A stretch of DNA of 32,062 nucleotides, taken from NCBI GenBank assembly GCA_003219125.1, contig QHPP01000121.1:1-32062 (forward strand), given 5' to 3'. The notes beneath the pieces were generated by a model. That model made no database searches and was not told the origin of the DNA. It saw nothing but the letters and a program-made list of their open reading frames with translations. Shown in pieces: positions 21,594 through 30,324 of this stretch. This stretch comes from Verrucomicrobiota bacterium. GTDB lineage: Bacteria > Verrucomicrobiota > Verrucomicrobiia > Chthoniobacterales > UBA10450. The position numbers and the translations under genes were made by a program. Each line of letters starts with the position of its first letter. Within the stretch, counting starts at the first letter, position 1.

Positions 21594-22523
21594 TCACGCT
21601 GCGCAAAGTTCGCGCGCTTTCTTCACGTCAGCCGCGATTTGTTTTCCGAGTGCCTCAACGTTTTCAAATTTTTTCTCCGGCCGGAGAAATTGTACGAATT
21701 TTATTTCGATATCGCCGCCGTAAATGTCGCGATGGAAATCGAGGAGATGAACTTCGATCGTGCGCTCGGCTTTTTCGCCCGATACGGTTGGCCGGAATCC
21801 GACATTGACGACGCCATGATGGAGCACGCCTTCAAACCAGGCTTCGACGAAGTAAACGCCATTGGGCGGAAATTGTTCACTGTGCGCGCTCAAATTCGCC
21901 GTCGGAAAACCGAGTTGTCGACCCAGTTTTGAACCTTTCCTGACCGTGCCGAGAATGGTGTAGTCGCGACCGAGCATTGCGGCCGCGCCGGCGAAATCGC
22001 CGCGCTCAATTCGGGCGCGAATGGCGGTGCTGCTTACAACCGCGGCATTTACTTTCACTGGCGGGATTCCGACAACGTTGAAGTGATACCGGCTACCGAG
22101 CTTGCGCAGAAGCGCGAGATTGCCGGTCCGATTTTTCCCGAACGACCATTCATGGCCGACACAAATTTCGCACAGCGGCTTGGCGCTCTCGGTCAGTTGC
22201 GCAACGAAATCTTCCGCCTCGGTTTGGGCGAAATTTTTGTCGAAAGGAATGATCAGCAAGTGTCCGACCCCAAGAGCGCGGATCAATGCGATCTTGTGCG
22301 GCGTGGAGGTTATGAGATGCGGCGGATTCTCTGGCCGTAAAACTTTGGCTGGATGTGGATCGAAGGTGACAACAACCGGGGTTCCATCTTCGGAATGGGC
22401 ATGCCGCGCGGAAGTGGAGATGACGGCCTGGTGACCGAGATGCACGCCATCGAAGGCGCCGATGGCGAGGAAGAGCGGACCCTCCAACTGCGCGAGATCG
22501 GTGGTGGAATGAACGATTTCCAT
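21594..22523 (-). CDS. ribF: Bifunctional riboflavin kinase / FAD synthetase
   Basis: 309 residues. It converts riboflavin to FMN and then FAD. The N-terminal adenylyltransferase domain has IGAFDGVHLGHQ (21-32), VTFDPHPAKVL and a VSSTAIRARIERG signature. The C-terminal kinase domain has GSKLGRQLGFPTANL and NGVYFVEAWFEG. The start is ATG at 22523; an in-frame GTG lies one codon upstream. It is the last gene of the nusA cluster, but 287 bases of repeat-containing spacer with a terminator-like hairpin separate it from truB, so it may have its own promoter. It converges with the putative anti-sigma gene with 1 base between stops. Confidence 0.96.
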   Translation of the reverse strand: MEIVHSTTDLAQLEGPLFLAIGAFDGVHLGHQAVISTSARHAHSEDGTPVVVTFDPHPAKVLRPENPPHLITSTPHKIALIRALGVGHLLIIPFDKNFAQTEAEDFVAQLTESAKPLCEICVGHEWSFGKNRTGNLALLRKLGSRYHFNVVGIPPVKVNAAVVSSTAIRARIERGDFAGAAAMLGRDYTILGTVRKGSKLGRQLGFPTANLSAHSEQFPPNGVYFVEAWFEGVLHHGVVNVGFRPTVSGEKAERTIEVHLLDFHRDIYGGDIEIKFVQFLRPEKKFENVEALGKQIAADVKKARELCAA

Positions 22524-22556
22524 CACGCTTGCGGCATTCGCGAAGCTAGCGGCACT

Positions 22557-22616
22557 GGAGGGGCGGGCTCCTGCGAGCCTAGAACGTGGAGGTGGCGTCG
22601 CAGAGCTCCGCCCTCT
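22557..22616. repeat. Family C inverted repeat in the truB-ribF gap
   Basis: GGGGCGGGCTCCTGCGAGCC at the left is mirrored by GGCGTCGCAGAGCTCCGCCC at the right, around TAGAACGTGGAGGT. The rest of the 287-base gap (22524-22810) holds the 27-base palindrome at 22660-22686 and a low-complexity run of CTTCATT-type units up to the truB stop. The open frame through this gap (22523-22738, minus) looks repeat-derived. Confidence 0.65.
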
Positions 22617-22659
22617 ACTTCCAAATCGTAAACCGGCATAGTGTCCGCTCTTTCTCGAA

Positions 22660-22686
22660 AACTTGACGGCTTAAAGCCGTCAAGTT
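22660..22686 (-). terminator. Perfect 13-bp-arm hairpin, possible terminator after truB
   Basis: AACTTGACGGCTT and AAGCCGTCAAGTT are perfect complementary arms around one base. On the minus strand the hairpin runs into TTTTCG, which makes it a plausible though weak intrinsic terminator downstream of truB and before ribF. It could also be part of a dispersed repeat. Confidence 0.5.
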
Positions 22687-22810
22687 TAAGCAGCGTTTCG
22701 GTATTCAACCAAAATGCATCGTTACGTTCACGCATCACGCATGCCTTCGGATTTCGTCATTCCTTCTTACTTCATCATTCCACTACTTCATCGCTTCATT
22801 ACTTCGCCGT

Positions 22811-23536
22811 TCACGCTCCTCGCATTCGCGAAACCTGCGGCAAGGAGAGCACCCGCGCGGCAATTTCAGAGGGTTCCCCATTTTTAATCTGCTCAACCGA
22901 AATTGCGTTCGCGACATCGAATCGACCCGATTTCACTCGTCGTAGCGAATAGAGATGGGCGCCGCAACCGAGTTCCACCCCGATGTCGTGCGCGTAAGTG
23001 CGAACATAAAACCCTTTACTGCAGACAACGGTGAAATCGATTTCAGGCAATCCGACCCGATCGATGGAGTAACGATAAACGTGCACCAACCGTGGCTCGC
23101 GCTCGATTGTTTTCCCCTGACGCGCGAGTTTGTAAAGCGGAACACCGGCGTGTTTGATGGCGGAGACCATCGGCGGAGTTTGATAAAAATCGCCGCGAAA
23201 TTTCTCAAACGCGGCGCGAATGGTTTTTTCGTCGAAAGCCGGTACTTCGCGTTGCTCGATGATTTCACCCTCCTTATCCTGTGTGCTCGTTGCGACTCCG
23301 AGCATCATGGTTCCGGCATATTCCTTGTCCTCAGACATGAGCAGATCCTGAATTTTTGTACCGCGTCCGAGGGTGAGCAGCAGGAGACCGGTGGCGATCG
23401 GATCGAGCGTGCCGCAGTGACCGACTTTCCGGATTTGCAAACGTCGCCGCACCAACGCGACGACATCGTGCGACGTCATCCCTGCGGCCTTGTCCACCAG
23501 CAGAACGCCATCAGGTGTTGCGCTCGATTGCTGCAC
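22811..23536 (-). CDS. truB: tRNA pseudouridine-55 synthase
   Basis: 241 residues. It converts U55 in the T loop of tRNAs to pseudouridine. The start GVLLVDKAAGMTSHDVV and the catalytic motif KVGHCGTLDPIATGLLLL (Asp45) are diagnostic. SKGFYVRTYAHDIGVELGCG is the later conserved block. The protein is shorter than E. coli TruB (about 314) and ends after the catalytic domain, so the C-terminal RNA-binding (PUA-like) extension is missing, as in other short TruB proteins. Its start overlaps the end of nrnA by 26 bases. Confidence 0.95.
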   Translation of the reverse strand: MQQSSATPDGVLLVDKAAGMTSHDVVALVRRRLQIRKVGHCGTLDPIATGLLLLTLGRGTKIQDLLMSEDKEYAGTMMLGVATSTQDKEGEIIEQREVPAFDEKTIRAAFEKFRGDFYQTPPMVSAIKHAGVPLYKLARQGKTIEREPRLVHVYRYSIDRVGLPEIDFTVVCSKGFYVRTYAHDIGVELGCGAHLYSLRRVKSGRFDVANAISVEQIKNGEPSEIAARVLSLPQVSRMRGA

Positions 23537-24497
23537 AGGCTTGTTCCACGATTTTTTTCTCTACTTCCGGCAATGTCCCGCGAACGCGCGCCCCGGCGGC
23601 GAGGACATGGCCGCCACCACCAAACTGTGTGCAAATCGCGCAGACATCGAGCGCTTCATTTTTCGAGCGCATGCTGACGCGCACTTTTCCATCGGCCAGT
23701 TCTTCGAAGAAAATTGCCACGACCACGCCGCGAATTGCGCGCAAATGATCGATTAAGCCTTCGTTATCTTCCGGAATCACGTCAAGCGCAATGGCGGACG
23801 CCTTGCTCAAGCTGAACCACGCTAGTTTTCCGTCGCACCCGAACCGCATGGTATCCAATAGGTCGCGCAGCAGCTCGATGCGCCGGCGTGGAAAATTTTC
23901 GTAAAGCAACTGGCTGATTCGTCCAACGTCGACCCCGCAACGAACCAGCTCCGCCGCGATCTCGAACGTACGCGTGGTCGTATTGGGATACTGAAACGAA
24001 CCGGTGTCGGTAGAGATCGCGGCGTAAAGATTTTCCGCGATTGCCGGTGTGATCGGGAATTTTTGGTTCGTTAGGAATTCAAAAAGAATTTGGCCGGTCG
24101 CTGGCGAAGTCGGATCGATGTAAACAAGATCGCCGTAACGCGGATTACTCGGGTGATGATCGATATTGATCCAGAGTTTAGCACTGCCGACGGCGGCGGT
24201 GGTTGCGCCGAGGCGGTTCTGCACTGCGGTATCGAGTGCAATCGCCACATCAAAATCTTCCGGCGCGCTCGGGGGTTTGGTTAATAGGTCGGACCGCGCC
24301 AGAAAGCCGTATTTCTCCAGCATTCCCTCCTCATTCCAGGCCCGGACATCTTTGCCGAGTTCTTTCAGCGATAACGTGAGCGCCAGCGTGCTCCCGAGTG
24401 CGTCTCCATCCGGGCGCACATGACTTAGCACCGCGAATTTGTTATGTTCGCGCAAGGCACGACCAATTTCGGCAAACCTGGCGTCGCGCTCGTTCAC
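23511..24497 (-). CDS. nrnA: DHH/DHHA1 phosphoesterase, NrnA type
   Basis: 328 residues of the oligoribonuclease/pAp-phosphatase NrnA family. The enzymes degrade short RNA oligonucleotides and 3'-phosphoadenosine 5'-phosphate in the cytoplasm, using manganese. The metal motifs are SHVRPDGDALGS (25-36), VAIALDT (84-90) and NIDHHPSN with DHH at 113-115. The DHHA1 domain carries the substrate-binding FGGGGHVLAAGA (292-303). It lies between rbfA (4-base overlap) and truB, the order seen in many bacteria. Confidence 0.94.
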   Translation of the reverse strand: MNERDARFAEIGRALREHNKFAVLSHVRPDGDALGSTLALTLSLKELGKDVRAWNEEGMLEKYGFLARSDLLTKPPSAPEDFDVAIALDTAVQNRLGATTAAVGSAKLWINIDHHPSNPRYGDLVYIDPTSPATGQILFEFLTNQKFPITPAIAENLYAAISTDTGSFQYPNTTTRTFEIAAELVRCGVDVGRISQLLYENFPRRRIELLRDLLDTMRFGCDGKLAWFSLSKASAIALDVIPEDNEGLIDHLRAIRGVVVAIFFEELADGKVRVSMRSKNEALDVCAICTQFGGGGHVLAAGARVRGTLPEVEKKIVEQACAAIERNT

Positions 24498-24841
24498 GCG
24501 TTGCTTTCGCGGGGGGATTCAATCTCCTGCATGATTTCGATGATGCGCGTGCCGCGTTCGATCGAGTCATCGAGATGGAAAACAAGATGGGGGGTGTATT
24601 TCAAGACCACATGCTTGGCCAGGGCGGATTGCAAGGCAGCGCGATGCGCCTCGAGCTGTTTGATTACGCCCGCGCCGGCCGTGCCGAGGACGCTGACAAA
24701 AACGTGCGCGCTTTTCAGGTCGGAGGTCACGTCCACCTGATTGATGGTGACCAGGCCCTTCTCGAATTTCATTTCACGCGTGATAATTCCACTGAGCTCG
24801 CGTTTGAGTATTTCATTTACGCGCAATAATCGATGTTTCAT
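24494..24841 (-). CDS. rbfA: Ribosome-binding factor A
   Basis: 115 residues, a KH-fold protein that binds immature 30S subunits and helps 16S rRNA maturation. Family blocks are RVNEILKRELSGIITREM near the start, VTINQVDVTSDLKSAHVFVS in the middle and TPHLVFHLDDSIERGTRI near the end. It lies 77 bases after infB and overlaps nrnA by 4 bases. No strong Shine-Dalgarno sequence is visible before the ATG at 24841. Confidence 0.94.
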   Translation of the reverse strand: MKHRLLRVNEILKRELSGIITREMKFEKGLVTINQVDVTSDLKSAHVFVSVLGTAGAGVIKQLEAHRAALQSALAKHVVLKYTPHLVFHLDDSIERGTRIIEIMQEIESPRESNA

Positions 24842-24918
24842 TGGAGGAGGTCGAAGCGATGAAGCTTGGAAGCGGGCCCGTTTTCCCGCTTCGACTCTTC
24901 AACGCTTCAACGGGTTGG

Positions 24919-27171
24919 TCACAATTTCTGCGCGATCTGCTCGAGCACGTAGCACTCGATAATGTCGCCTACCTGGTATTCGCTAAAATCTCCCAGCTTT
25001 ATTCCGCATTCGAGTCCCGAGCGCACCTCTTTCACGTCGTCCTGGAACCGGCGCAAAGTCGCAAGGCCACCATCGTAAACCGGCTGACGGCGTCGCAGGA
25101 CACGCGCGCGTGCCGTGCGCGCAATGCGGCCATCGGTGACGAGACATCCGGCCACGATCCCTCTGCTCAACTGGAAGATTTGTTTCACTTCGGCGTGGCC
25201 AATGACCGATTCCCGATGTTCCGGTTCGAGCAGGCCTGCCATCGCTTCTTTGATCTGATCGAGTAGCTCGTAAATGATCGAGTAAAGTTTGACCTGCACT
25301 CCTTCGTGTTTCGCCGCGGTCACTGCCATATTTTCCACTTTGATGTTGAAGCCGACGACGACCGCGTTGGACGCGCTCGCCAGTAGAATATCGTTTTCCG
25401 AAATCGGCCCGACTCCGGCGTGGATAATTTCCAGGTCGACTTTCTTGCTCTCGATCTGATTGAGCGCGCTGGTCAAAGCTTCCAGCGACCCTTGCACGTC
25501 GGTTTTCAAGACGATGCGCAAGATTTTCTTGCCGTCGGCCGCTTCCAATAATGTTTCGAGAGTAGCGCGCTGCGGTGTCGCCAGTTTGCCGGCGCGCTTC
25601 GATTCCAGCCGTTCTTCGCTCAGTTGTTTGGCTTCGCGCTCCGAATCCATCACCAGTAGTTCGTCGCCCGCATTGGGTAATCCGGTGAATCCAAGAACTT
25701 TCACCGGCATCGACGGCCCCGCCGCTTTCACTGGCTGACCGCAATCATCGATTAACGATTTCACTTTACCGCTGAAATCGCCGCAAATGAAAGGGTCGCC
25801 CACGCGCAGTGTTCCCATTTGGACAATAACGGTAGCGGTCGGTCCGCGCCCCGCTTCTACCTGCGCTTCAATCACAGTGCCGCGCGGTTTCGCGGTCGGC
25901 GATGCCTTCAGTTCCATCACTTCAGCCTGCAATGTCATCATCTCAAGAAGTTGATCGATATTGGTTCCGCGTGTAGCCGAGACCGGAACCGTAATGGTTT
26001 CGCCACCCCAATCTTCCGGCGTCAGCTCGCGTTCCTGAAGTTGTTTCTTCACCCGATCGATATTGGCCGACGCCAGATCGATTTTATTGATCGCGACCAT
26101 GATTTTGACATGCGGGGCCGCTTTGGCGTGATTGATTGCTTCAATCGTCTGCGGCATCAGCCCGTCATCGGCTGCCACCACCAGCACGACAATGTCGGTG
26201 ACCGAGGCACCCCGCGCACGCATGGCGGTGAATGCGGCATGACCTGGAGTGTCGAGAAAAGTAATGGGCTCGCCTTTGTACTCGACGCGATAGGCCCCGA
26301 TGTGCTGCGTAATCCCGCCCGCTTCGCCCGCGGCGACCCGCGTTTTTCGAATCGCATCCATCAATGACGTTTTGCCGTGATCGACGTGGCCCATGAATGT
26401 AATGATGGGCGCGCGGGGCTTGAGTTCCTCCTCTTTCGCTGGCTCCGGAGGTGGCGGCGCAACGACAACCTTTTCTTCCTTATGGACGCCGCCGCCCTTT
26501 TCTCGCCGCTCTTTTTCCAGCACGAATCCGTGCCGCTCCGCAATCTTTGTCGCAACATCGGGTTCGACCGTCTGGTTGGCGTTTACGAAGATGTTGAAAT
26601 CGTCCATCAGCTCTTTGATCAGCTGAAAATTTTTCATTCCGAGCTGCGTCGCCAGCTCTTTGACAATGATGGGCGGCTTGATCGTGATGACGTTCTTCGG
26701 TTCTTCCTCGACCGGAGGAGCAACTTCCGTGGCTTGCCCGTCGGTTGAAGAAACAGGAGCAACATCGGTAACCGAAGCAGGGGGCGGAGGCGGTAGTTCG
26801 ACCGGCGGTGGCGGCGCGGCGGTAAGCCCGGGTTTCGCGACTAGTTTCGAAATCGGGGGCAAAAATGTTGTCCTGGCCTTTGGGGCGCCGTCGGTAGATT
26901 TCGCTTTCGGTTTATCGATCAATGAAACCGATTCCATCTTGCTCGCTGACTTAGGCTTCTCTTCGGTTTTCTCCGACCCGGCCGTAGTGATCTGAGCGGG
27001 CGCGACTTTCTCTTTTGCCGGAGCGGTAGGGCGCGCCGGTTTTTCCGCAGCCTTTGCTTTCGATTCTTTACCTTTAGGCAGCGGCCCTTTTTGAGGAACA
27101 GTCTTCACCGGTTTGCGCGCTGTCGTTGCCGTCTTGCGCGCCGGCGATTTCGTCGTGCTTTTCGTTGCCAT
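24919..27171 (-). CDS. infB: Translation initiation factor IF-2
   Basis: 750 residues. This GTPase brings initiator tRNA to the 30S subunit. The long N-terminus (about 1-160) is Lys/Ala/Pro-rich and low in complexity, which is normal for IF-2. The IF2N domain [20 protein letters not shown] follows. The G domain has G1 GHVDHGKT (about 261-268), G3 DTPGH (307-311) and G4 NKID (362-365). Domains II to IV follow to the end. I chose ATG at 27171 ([10 protein letters not shown]); a TTG at 27183 would add four residues. It lies between nusA and rbfA, the standard order. Confidence 0.97.
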   Translation of the reverse strand: MATKSTTKSPARKTATTARKPVKTVPQKGPLPKGKESKAKAAEKPARPTAPAKEKVAPAQITTAGSEKTEEKPKSASKMESVSLIDKPKAKSTDGAPKARTTFLPPISKLVAKPGLTAAPPPPVELPPPPPASVTDVAPVSSTDGQATEVAPPVEEEPKNVITIKPPIIVKELATQLGMKNFQLIKELMDDFNIFVNANQTVEPDVATKIAERHGFVLEKERREKGGGVHKEEKVVVAPPPPEPAKEEELKPRAPIITFMGHVDHGKTSLMDAIRKTRVAAGEAGGITQHIGAYRVEYKGEPITFLDTPGHAAFTAMRARGASVTDIVVLVVAADDGLMPQTIEAINHAKAAPHVKIMVAINKIDLASANIDRVKKQLQERELTPEDWGGETITVPVSATRGTNIDQLLEMMTLQAEVMELKASPTAKPRGTVIEAQVEAGRGPTATVIVQMGTLRVGDPFICGDFSGKVKSLIDDCGQPVKAAGPSMPVKVLGFTGLPNAGDELLVMDSEREAKQLSEERLESKRAGKLATPQRATLETLLEAADGKKILRIVLKTDVQGSLEALTSALNQIESKKVDLEIIHAGVGPISENDILLASASNAVVVGFNIKVENMAVTAAKHEGVQVKLYSIIYELLDQIKEAMAGLLEPEHRESVIGHAEVKQIFQLSRGIVAGCLVTDGRIARTARARVLRRRQPVYDGGLATLRRFQDDVKEVRSGLECGIKLGDFSEYQVGDIIECYVLEQIAQKL

Positions 27172-27226
27172 CTCGTTTCTCAAAATTTCTGCTCATGGCC
27201 CTGAGCTCCTCAGCGGAGAGCCATAA

Positions 27227-28477
27227 CTACTGAGCGGGTTCCGGTTCCTTCACCGCTTCGTGGATTTCGCGAGCCTTCGCTTCGTCGATTCCCAAAACAT
27301 CTACCAAATCCTGCACGTCGGCGTCACGCAATCCCTCCAGATTGGTGAATCCCGACTTCACCAGCGTCGTCGCCTGTTCCTCGGTAATGGGCAGCGCACT
27401 CGACAAACTTTGCGCCGCTTGCGCCACTTTTTGCTCGACCACAGTCGTAGCTGAAGTGTCCTTTTGAATATTGATTTCCCAACCGGTCAATCGTGACGTC
27501 AGGCGCGCGTTCTGACCTTTCTTTCCAATCGCGAGGGAAAGCTGATCTTCGTCAACCGCAATCGTCACACTCTTCTTCTCCGTGTCGAAGGTGAGATTTT
27601 TTACCTTCGCCGGTTTCAATGCCTCGAGCACAAATTCCTTCGGGTCGGAGCTCCAGCGAATGATGTCTACCTTCTCATTATTGAGTTCGCGTACGATGTT
27701 TTTTACCCGCGATCCGCGCATCCCTACGCATGCGCCGACTGGATCGACTTTCTCGTTCGCGCTCCAGACCGCGATCTTCGTCCGATAACCCGCTTCCCGC
27801 GCGATGCCGCGAATCTCGACCGTGCCGTCGGCAATTTCGCTCACTTCGAGTTCGAACAAACGCCGCACAAAGTTCGGATGACTGCGAGAGACGATGATCT
27901 CCGGTCCACGAATTCCATTGTCCACCGCTACCACGTAAGCGCGTAATCTGTCGCCAACGTTGTAATCTTCCACTACCACGCGCTCGCGTTGCGGCATGAT
28001 CGCTTCGAATTTTCCGAGATCGAGAATTACATCCGAACGATCAAACCGGCGCACCGTCCCGCTCACGATTTCGCCCGCGCGGTCCTTGAACTCCTCGTAA
28101 ATCATTTCCTTCTCGACTTGGCGAATGCGTTGCATCATCGCCTGCTTGGCTGTTTGCGCAGCGATGCGCCCGAAATTTTTGGGCGTCACTTCCACTTCGA
28201 CGACGTCGCCGACTTTTGCGTCTGATTTGATTCGACGGGCTGCAGTTTCCGAAATTTCGTCCTGCGGATTCGTCACCTTGTCCGCCACGATCAAATTAGC
28301 GAGGGCACGAATCTCCCCGGTCTTCGGGTTAATGTCGATGCGCAGTTCCCGCGAAGCGCTCACGCTTTTCTTGGAGGCAGACAGCAATGCATTCGAGACC
28401 GCTTCGAGCAAAATCTCGCGCTTAATCCCGCGCTCACGCTCGAGATAATCCAGCATTGCTATAAATTCCGCGTTCAT
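27227..28477 (-). CDS. nusA: Transcription termination/antitermination protein NusA
   Basis: 416 residues. NusA binds RNA polymerase and nascent RNA and modulates pausing and termination. The order is an N-terminal RNAP-binding domain (MNAEFIAMLDYLERERGIKR), S1 domain (GEIVSGTVRRFDRSDVILDL), KH1 (DPVGACVGMRGSRVKNIV) and KH2 (LSLAIGKKGQNARLTSRLTG). A C-terminal helix-hairpin-helix region follows (FTNLEGLRDADVQDLVDVLG). I chose ATG at 28477. The frame extends 17 codons upstream into the leader, but that part covers a terminator-like hairpin. rimP, often upstream of nusA, is absent. This is the first gene of the cluster, with its own promoter and leader. Confidence 0.96.
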   Translation of the reverse strand: MNAEFIAMLDYLERERGIKREILLEAVSNALLSASKKSVSASRELRIDINPKTGEIRALANLIVADKVTNPQDEISETAARRIKSDAKVGDVVEVEVTPKNFGRIAAQTAKQAMMQRIRQVEKEMIYEEFKDRAGEIVSGTVRRFDRSDVILDLGKFEAIMPQRERVVVEDYNVGDRLRAYVVAVDNGIRGPEIIVSRSHPNFVRRLFELEVSEIADGTVEIRGIAREAGYRTKIAVWSANEKVDPVGACVGMRGSRVKNIVRELNNEKVDIIRWSSDPKEFVLEALKPAKVKNLTFDTEKKSVTIAVDEDQLSLAIGKKGQNARLTSRLTGWEINIQKDTSATTVVEQKVAQAAQSLSSALPITEEQATTLVKSGFTNLEGLRDADVQDLVDVLGIDEAKAREIHEAVKEPEPAQ

Positions 28478-28501
28478 AAAAACAGCTCGAGACCGCCAGA
28501 C

Positions 28502-28530
28502 AAAAAAGAGTGGGACACCAGCTCCCACTC
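28502..28530 (-). terminator. Terminator-like hairpin in the nusA leader (candidate attenuator)
   Basis: GAGTGGGA (28508-28515) and TCCCACTC (28523-28530) are perfect 8-bp arms with a 7-base loop. On the minus strand the stem is followed by six T residues (plus-strand A run 28502-28507), the form of an intrinsic terminator. It sits between the predicted promoter and the nusA ATG, about 25 bases before the gene. It would therefore stop or attenuate nusA transcription itself, as there is no upstream gene on this strand. Confidence 0.75.
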
Positions 28531-28556
28531 CAACGTCGCGCGGTCTAGAGTCAGCT

Positions 28557-28584
28557 AATTTAATTTACTCTGGCTTTTCGTCAA
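28557..28584 (-). promoter_or_regulatory. Predicted sigma-70 type promoter for nusA
   Basis: On the minus strand TTGACG (28579-28584) and TAAATT (28557-28562) are spaced by 16 bases. The -35 box matches 5 of 6 consensus bases and the -10 box 4 of 6. The implied start near 28550 gives a leader of about 70 bases that contains the terminator-like hairpin. Confidence 0.5.
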
Positions 28585-28620
28585 GGTGACAGGGTCAATG
28601 CAGAGTGCGTCCTCGAAGGC

Positions 28621-28710
28621 GGTCATCCCGAGGGTAAGTCGAGGGGATCCCGATGAGTAAGCTCTAAGGTAACTTCCTCGGGATCCCTCGACTTACCCTC
28701 GGGATGACCG
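28621..28710. repeat. Family A palindromic repeat (best-preserved copy)
   Basis: The left arm GGTCATCCCGAGGGTAAGTC, continuing GAGG, is matched without mismatch by the right arm ending CTTACCCTCGGGATGACC. GGATCCCGATG and CCTCGGGATCC pair further in, around TAAGCTCTAAGGTAAC. With over 24 perfectly paired outer bases it looks the youngest of the copies. It lies in the gap between the divergent nusA and glycosyltransferase genes. Confidence 0.92.
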
Positions 28711-28765
28711 GGGCCGGCGTGAAAATCCGTTGGCAACCACCGCTCCAGCCGTGAAAATCGCAGCT

Positions 28766-30250
28766 ATGCATCAACCCAGACCTGGACGCCGCACCTGGCG
28801 AAAGATCTTTCTCGCCAAATGGTGGCAGCGCCGCCGCACCCACGTAGTGCTCTTGGTCTGGGCGGCGATTTACCTGCCCGGTCTGGGGTCGCTCGAAATT
28901 CGCGGGGAAGAAGGCCGGCGAATTTTGCCGGCCGTCACCATGTTGCAGACCGGCAATTACCTTGTGCCGCATGTCGGAAGCGAGCCCTACTTTCGCAAAC
29001 CACCGCTGGTCAACTGGATCGTGGCTGCTTCTTTCAAACTGACCGGCGTTCGCAGCGAATGGACGGCGCGTCTTCCCTCAGCCCTGGCGATTTTGGCGGT
29101 CGCGCTCACTTTCGTCACGCGGGGGCGGCGCGCGCTTGGGACGACGGGATCGTTGCTGGCGGCGATGATCTGGCTGGTTAACGCCGGGAATATTGAAAAG
29201 GGCCGTTTGATCGAAATCGAAGCCATCTACGTCTCGTTAACTGCGCTCGCCTTTATTTTTTGGATCGCGGCTTATCGCGCGGAAGAAACAGGTCGGCGGC
29301 TGTGGCTGCTGCCAGCAGTTTTTCTGGGGCTGGCCATGCTGACGAAAGGTCCGCTTCCGCATCTGCTCTTTTTTTACGGGCCCGTGGTCGCGCTACTCTG
29401 GAATGATCGCAAGCTGGCGTTGCTCGCAACTCGCGACCATTTCATCGCTCTCGTCGTGATGCTTGGAATGTTTACCGCCTGGGCGCTGCCAGCGTTTTTG
29501 CTCTCGGATTCGGCGCGCGTCGCGCACGTTTGGTCGCGCCAATACACCGGCCGCGTTTCCGGCAGTGGATTCCAATTTACTTCCTGGATCATGAACATTC
29601 CACGCGGTCTCGTTTATTTCCTGCCATGGTTGCCGCTCGCTCTCCTTCAATTCGATAAGCCAACGGAATTGCGGCGGCGCCATTTTGCGCTTTTGCTCGG
29701 CATCGCTGCCCCGTTTGTGCTGGTGAACGTGATTCCGGGCGCCTTGCCGCGTTACGCCATGCCAGCGCTCGGTCCGGCCGCGTGGTGGTTCGGCGAACTG
29801 TTGGCGCACGAAAACCTGCACTGGCCGCGTTGGCTCTCCGGCAAAAGGTTTACTCCAAACGTGCGTAACAATGTTACTGCCCTTTTCGTCGGCCTCGGTT
29901 GCATTGGGCTTCTGACTTACGGCCTGATTGGTGTCCCGTATTTGCGCAAACACGAAAAGGTTCGCCAACACGCTCGGCAAATAGACGCCATCATTCCATC
30001 GAGCGTCCTGCTCTATGCCGTCAACCCGAAATACCAGCCGTATTTGTTCTATGTCCACGCACCCATTCGCTATGTCAGCACCATCGAGCAACTGCCGGCC
30101 GATACGAAGTTTTTCCTGGTGCAGGGCGAGAACGAAACCGAAGCGCAGACGACGAGGCGCTGGTCGCCGAGCCGGGCCCAGCTGGTCTTGCGCATCGTCG
30201 ATTACCGCCAGCACGAGGCGATTCTTTTTTCTGTTCCATCCTCGCGCTGA
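28766..30250 (+). CDS. Membrane glycosyltransferase, ArnT/GT39-like (PMT superfamily)
   Basis: 494 residues from the ATG at 28766; TTG at 28730 or GTG at 28751 would lengthen it. It is a polytopic inner-membrane protein with about ten hydrophobic spans. The first periplasmic loop IRGEEGRRILPAVTMLQTGN and then PYFRKPPLVNWIVAASF is the signature of ArnT/GT39 transferases, which move a sugar from a polyprenyl-phosphate donor. ArnT itself adds aminoarabinose to lipid A, but the acceptor here is unknown. It has ...LAMLTKGPLP in the middle and a soluble periplasmic C-terminal part from about residue 400. It is divergent from nusA and separated from it by a family A repeat. Confidence 0.86.
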   Translation: MHQPRPGRRTWRKIFLAKWWQRRRTHVVLLVWAAIYLPGLGSLEIRGEEGRRILPAVTMLQTGNYLVPHVGSEPYFRKPPLVNWIVAASFKLTGVRSEWTARLPSALAILAVALTFVTRGRRALGTTGSLLAAMIWLVNAGNIEKGRLIEIEAIYVSLTALAFIFWIAAYRAEETGRRLWLLPAVFLGLAMLTKGPLPHLLFFYGPVVALLWNDRKLALLATRDHFIALVVMLGMFTAWALPAFLLSDSARVAHVWSRQYTGRVSGSGFQFTSWIMNIPRGLVYFLPWLPLALLQFDKPTELRRRHFALLLGIAAPFVLVNVIPGALPRYAMPALGPAAWWFGELLAHENLHWPRWLSGKRFTPNVRNNVTALFVGLGCIGLLTYGLIGVPYLRKHEKVRQHARQIDAIIPSSVLLYAVNPKYQPYLFYVHAPIRYVSTIEQLPADTKFFLVQGENETEAQTTRRWSPSRAQLVLRIVDYRQHEAILFSVPSSR

Positions 30251-30256
30251 CGGTGG

Positions 30257-30285
30257 TTGACAAGTAGGCAAAAGCATCTGATTAA
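30257..30285 (+). promoter_or_regulatory. Predicted promoter of the marR-efflux operon
   Basis: A perfect TTGACA -35 box (30257-30262) is followed after 17 bases by GATTAA (30280-30285), a weak -10 box. The implied start near 30292 falls at the edge of the palindrome at 30293-30312. Confidence 0.45.
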
Positions 30286-30292
30286 GGGCGGA

Positions 30293-30312
30293 ATCGTTAG
30301 CCTGCTAACGAT
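30293..30312. promoter_or_regulatory. Perfect palindrome, likely MarR operator
   Basis: ATCGTTAGC CT GCTAACGAT, a 20-base perfect palindrome, lies 12 bases upstream of the MarR-family gene and overlaps the predicted transcription start. MarR dimers bind such 16-20 bp palindromes and repress their own operon. The position fits repression by blocking RNA polymerase. Confidence 0.7.
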
Positions 30313-30324
30313 CTTTCGCATCTC

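Noticed and set aside
22523-22738. Minus-strand frame of 71 codons between truB and ribF
   Set aside because: It is encoded almost wholly by the family C repeat and the 27-base palindrome, so it is unlikely to be a gene.
28478-28528. Upstream extension of nusA (17 codons)
   Set aside because: It covers the terminator-like hairpin. NusA proteins begin near MNAEFIAMLDYLE.
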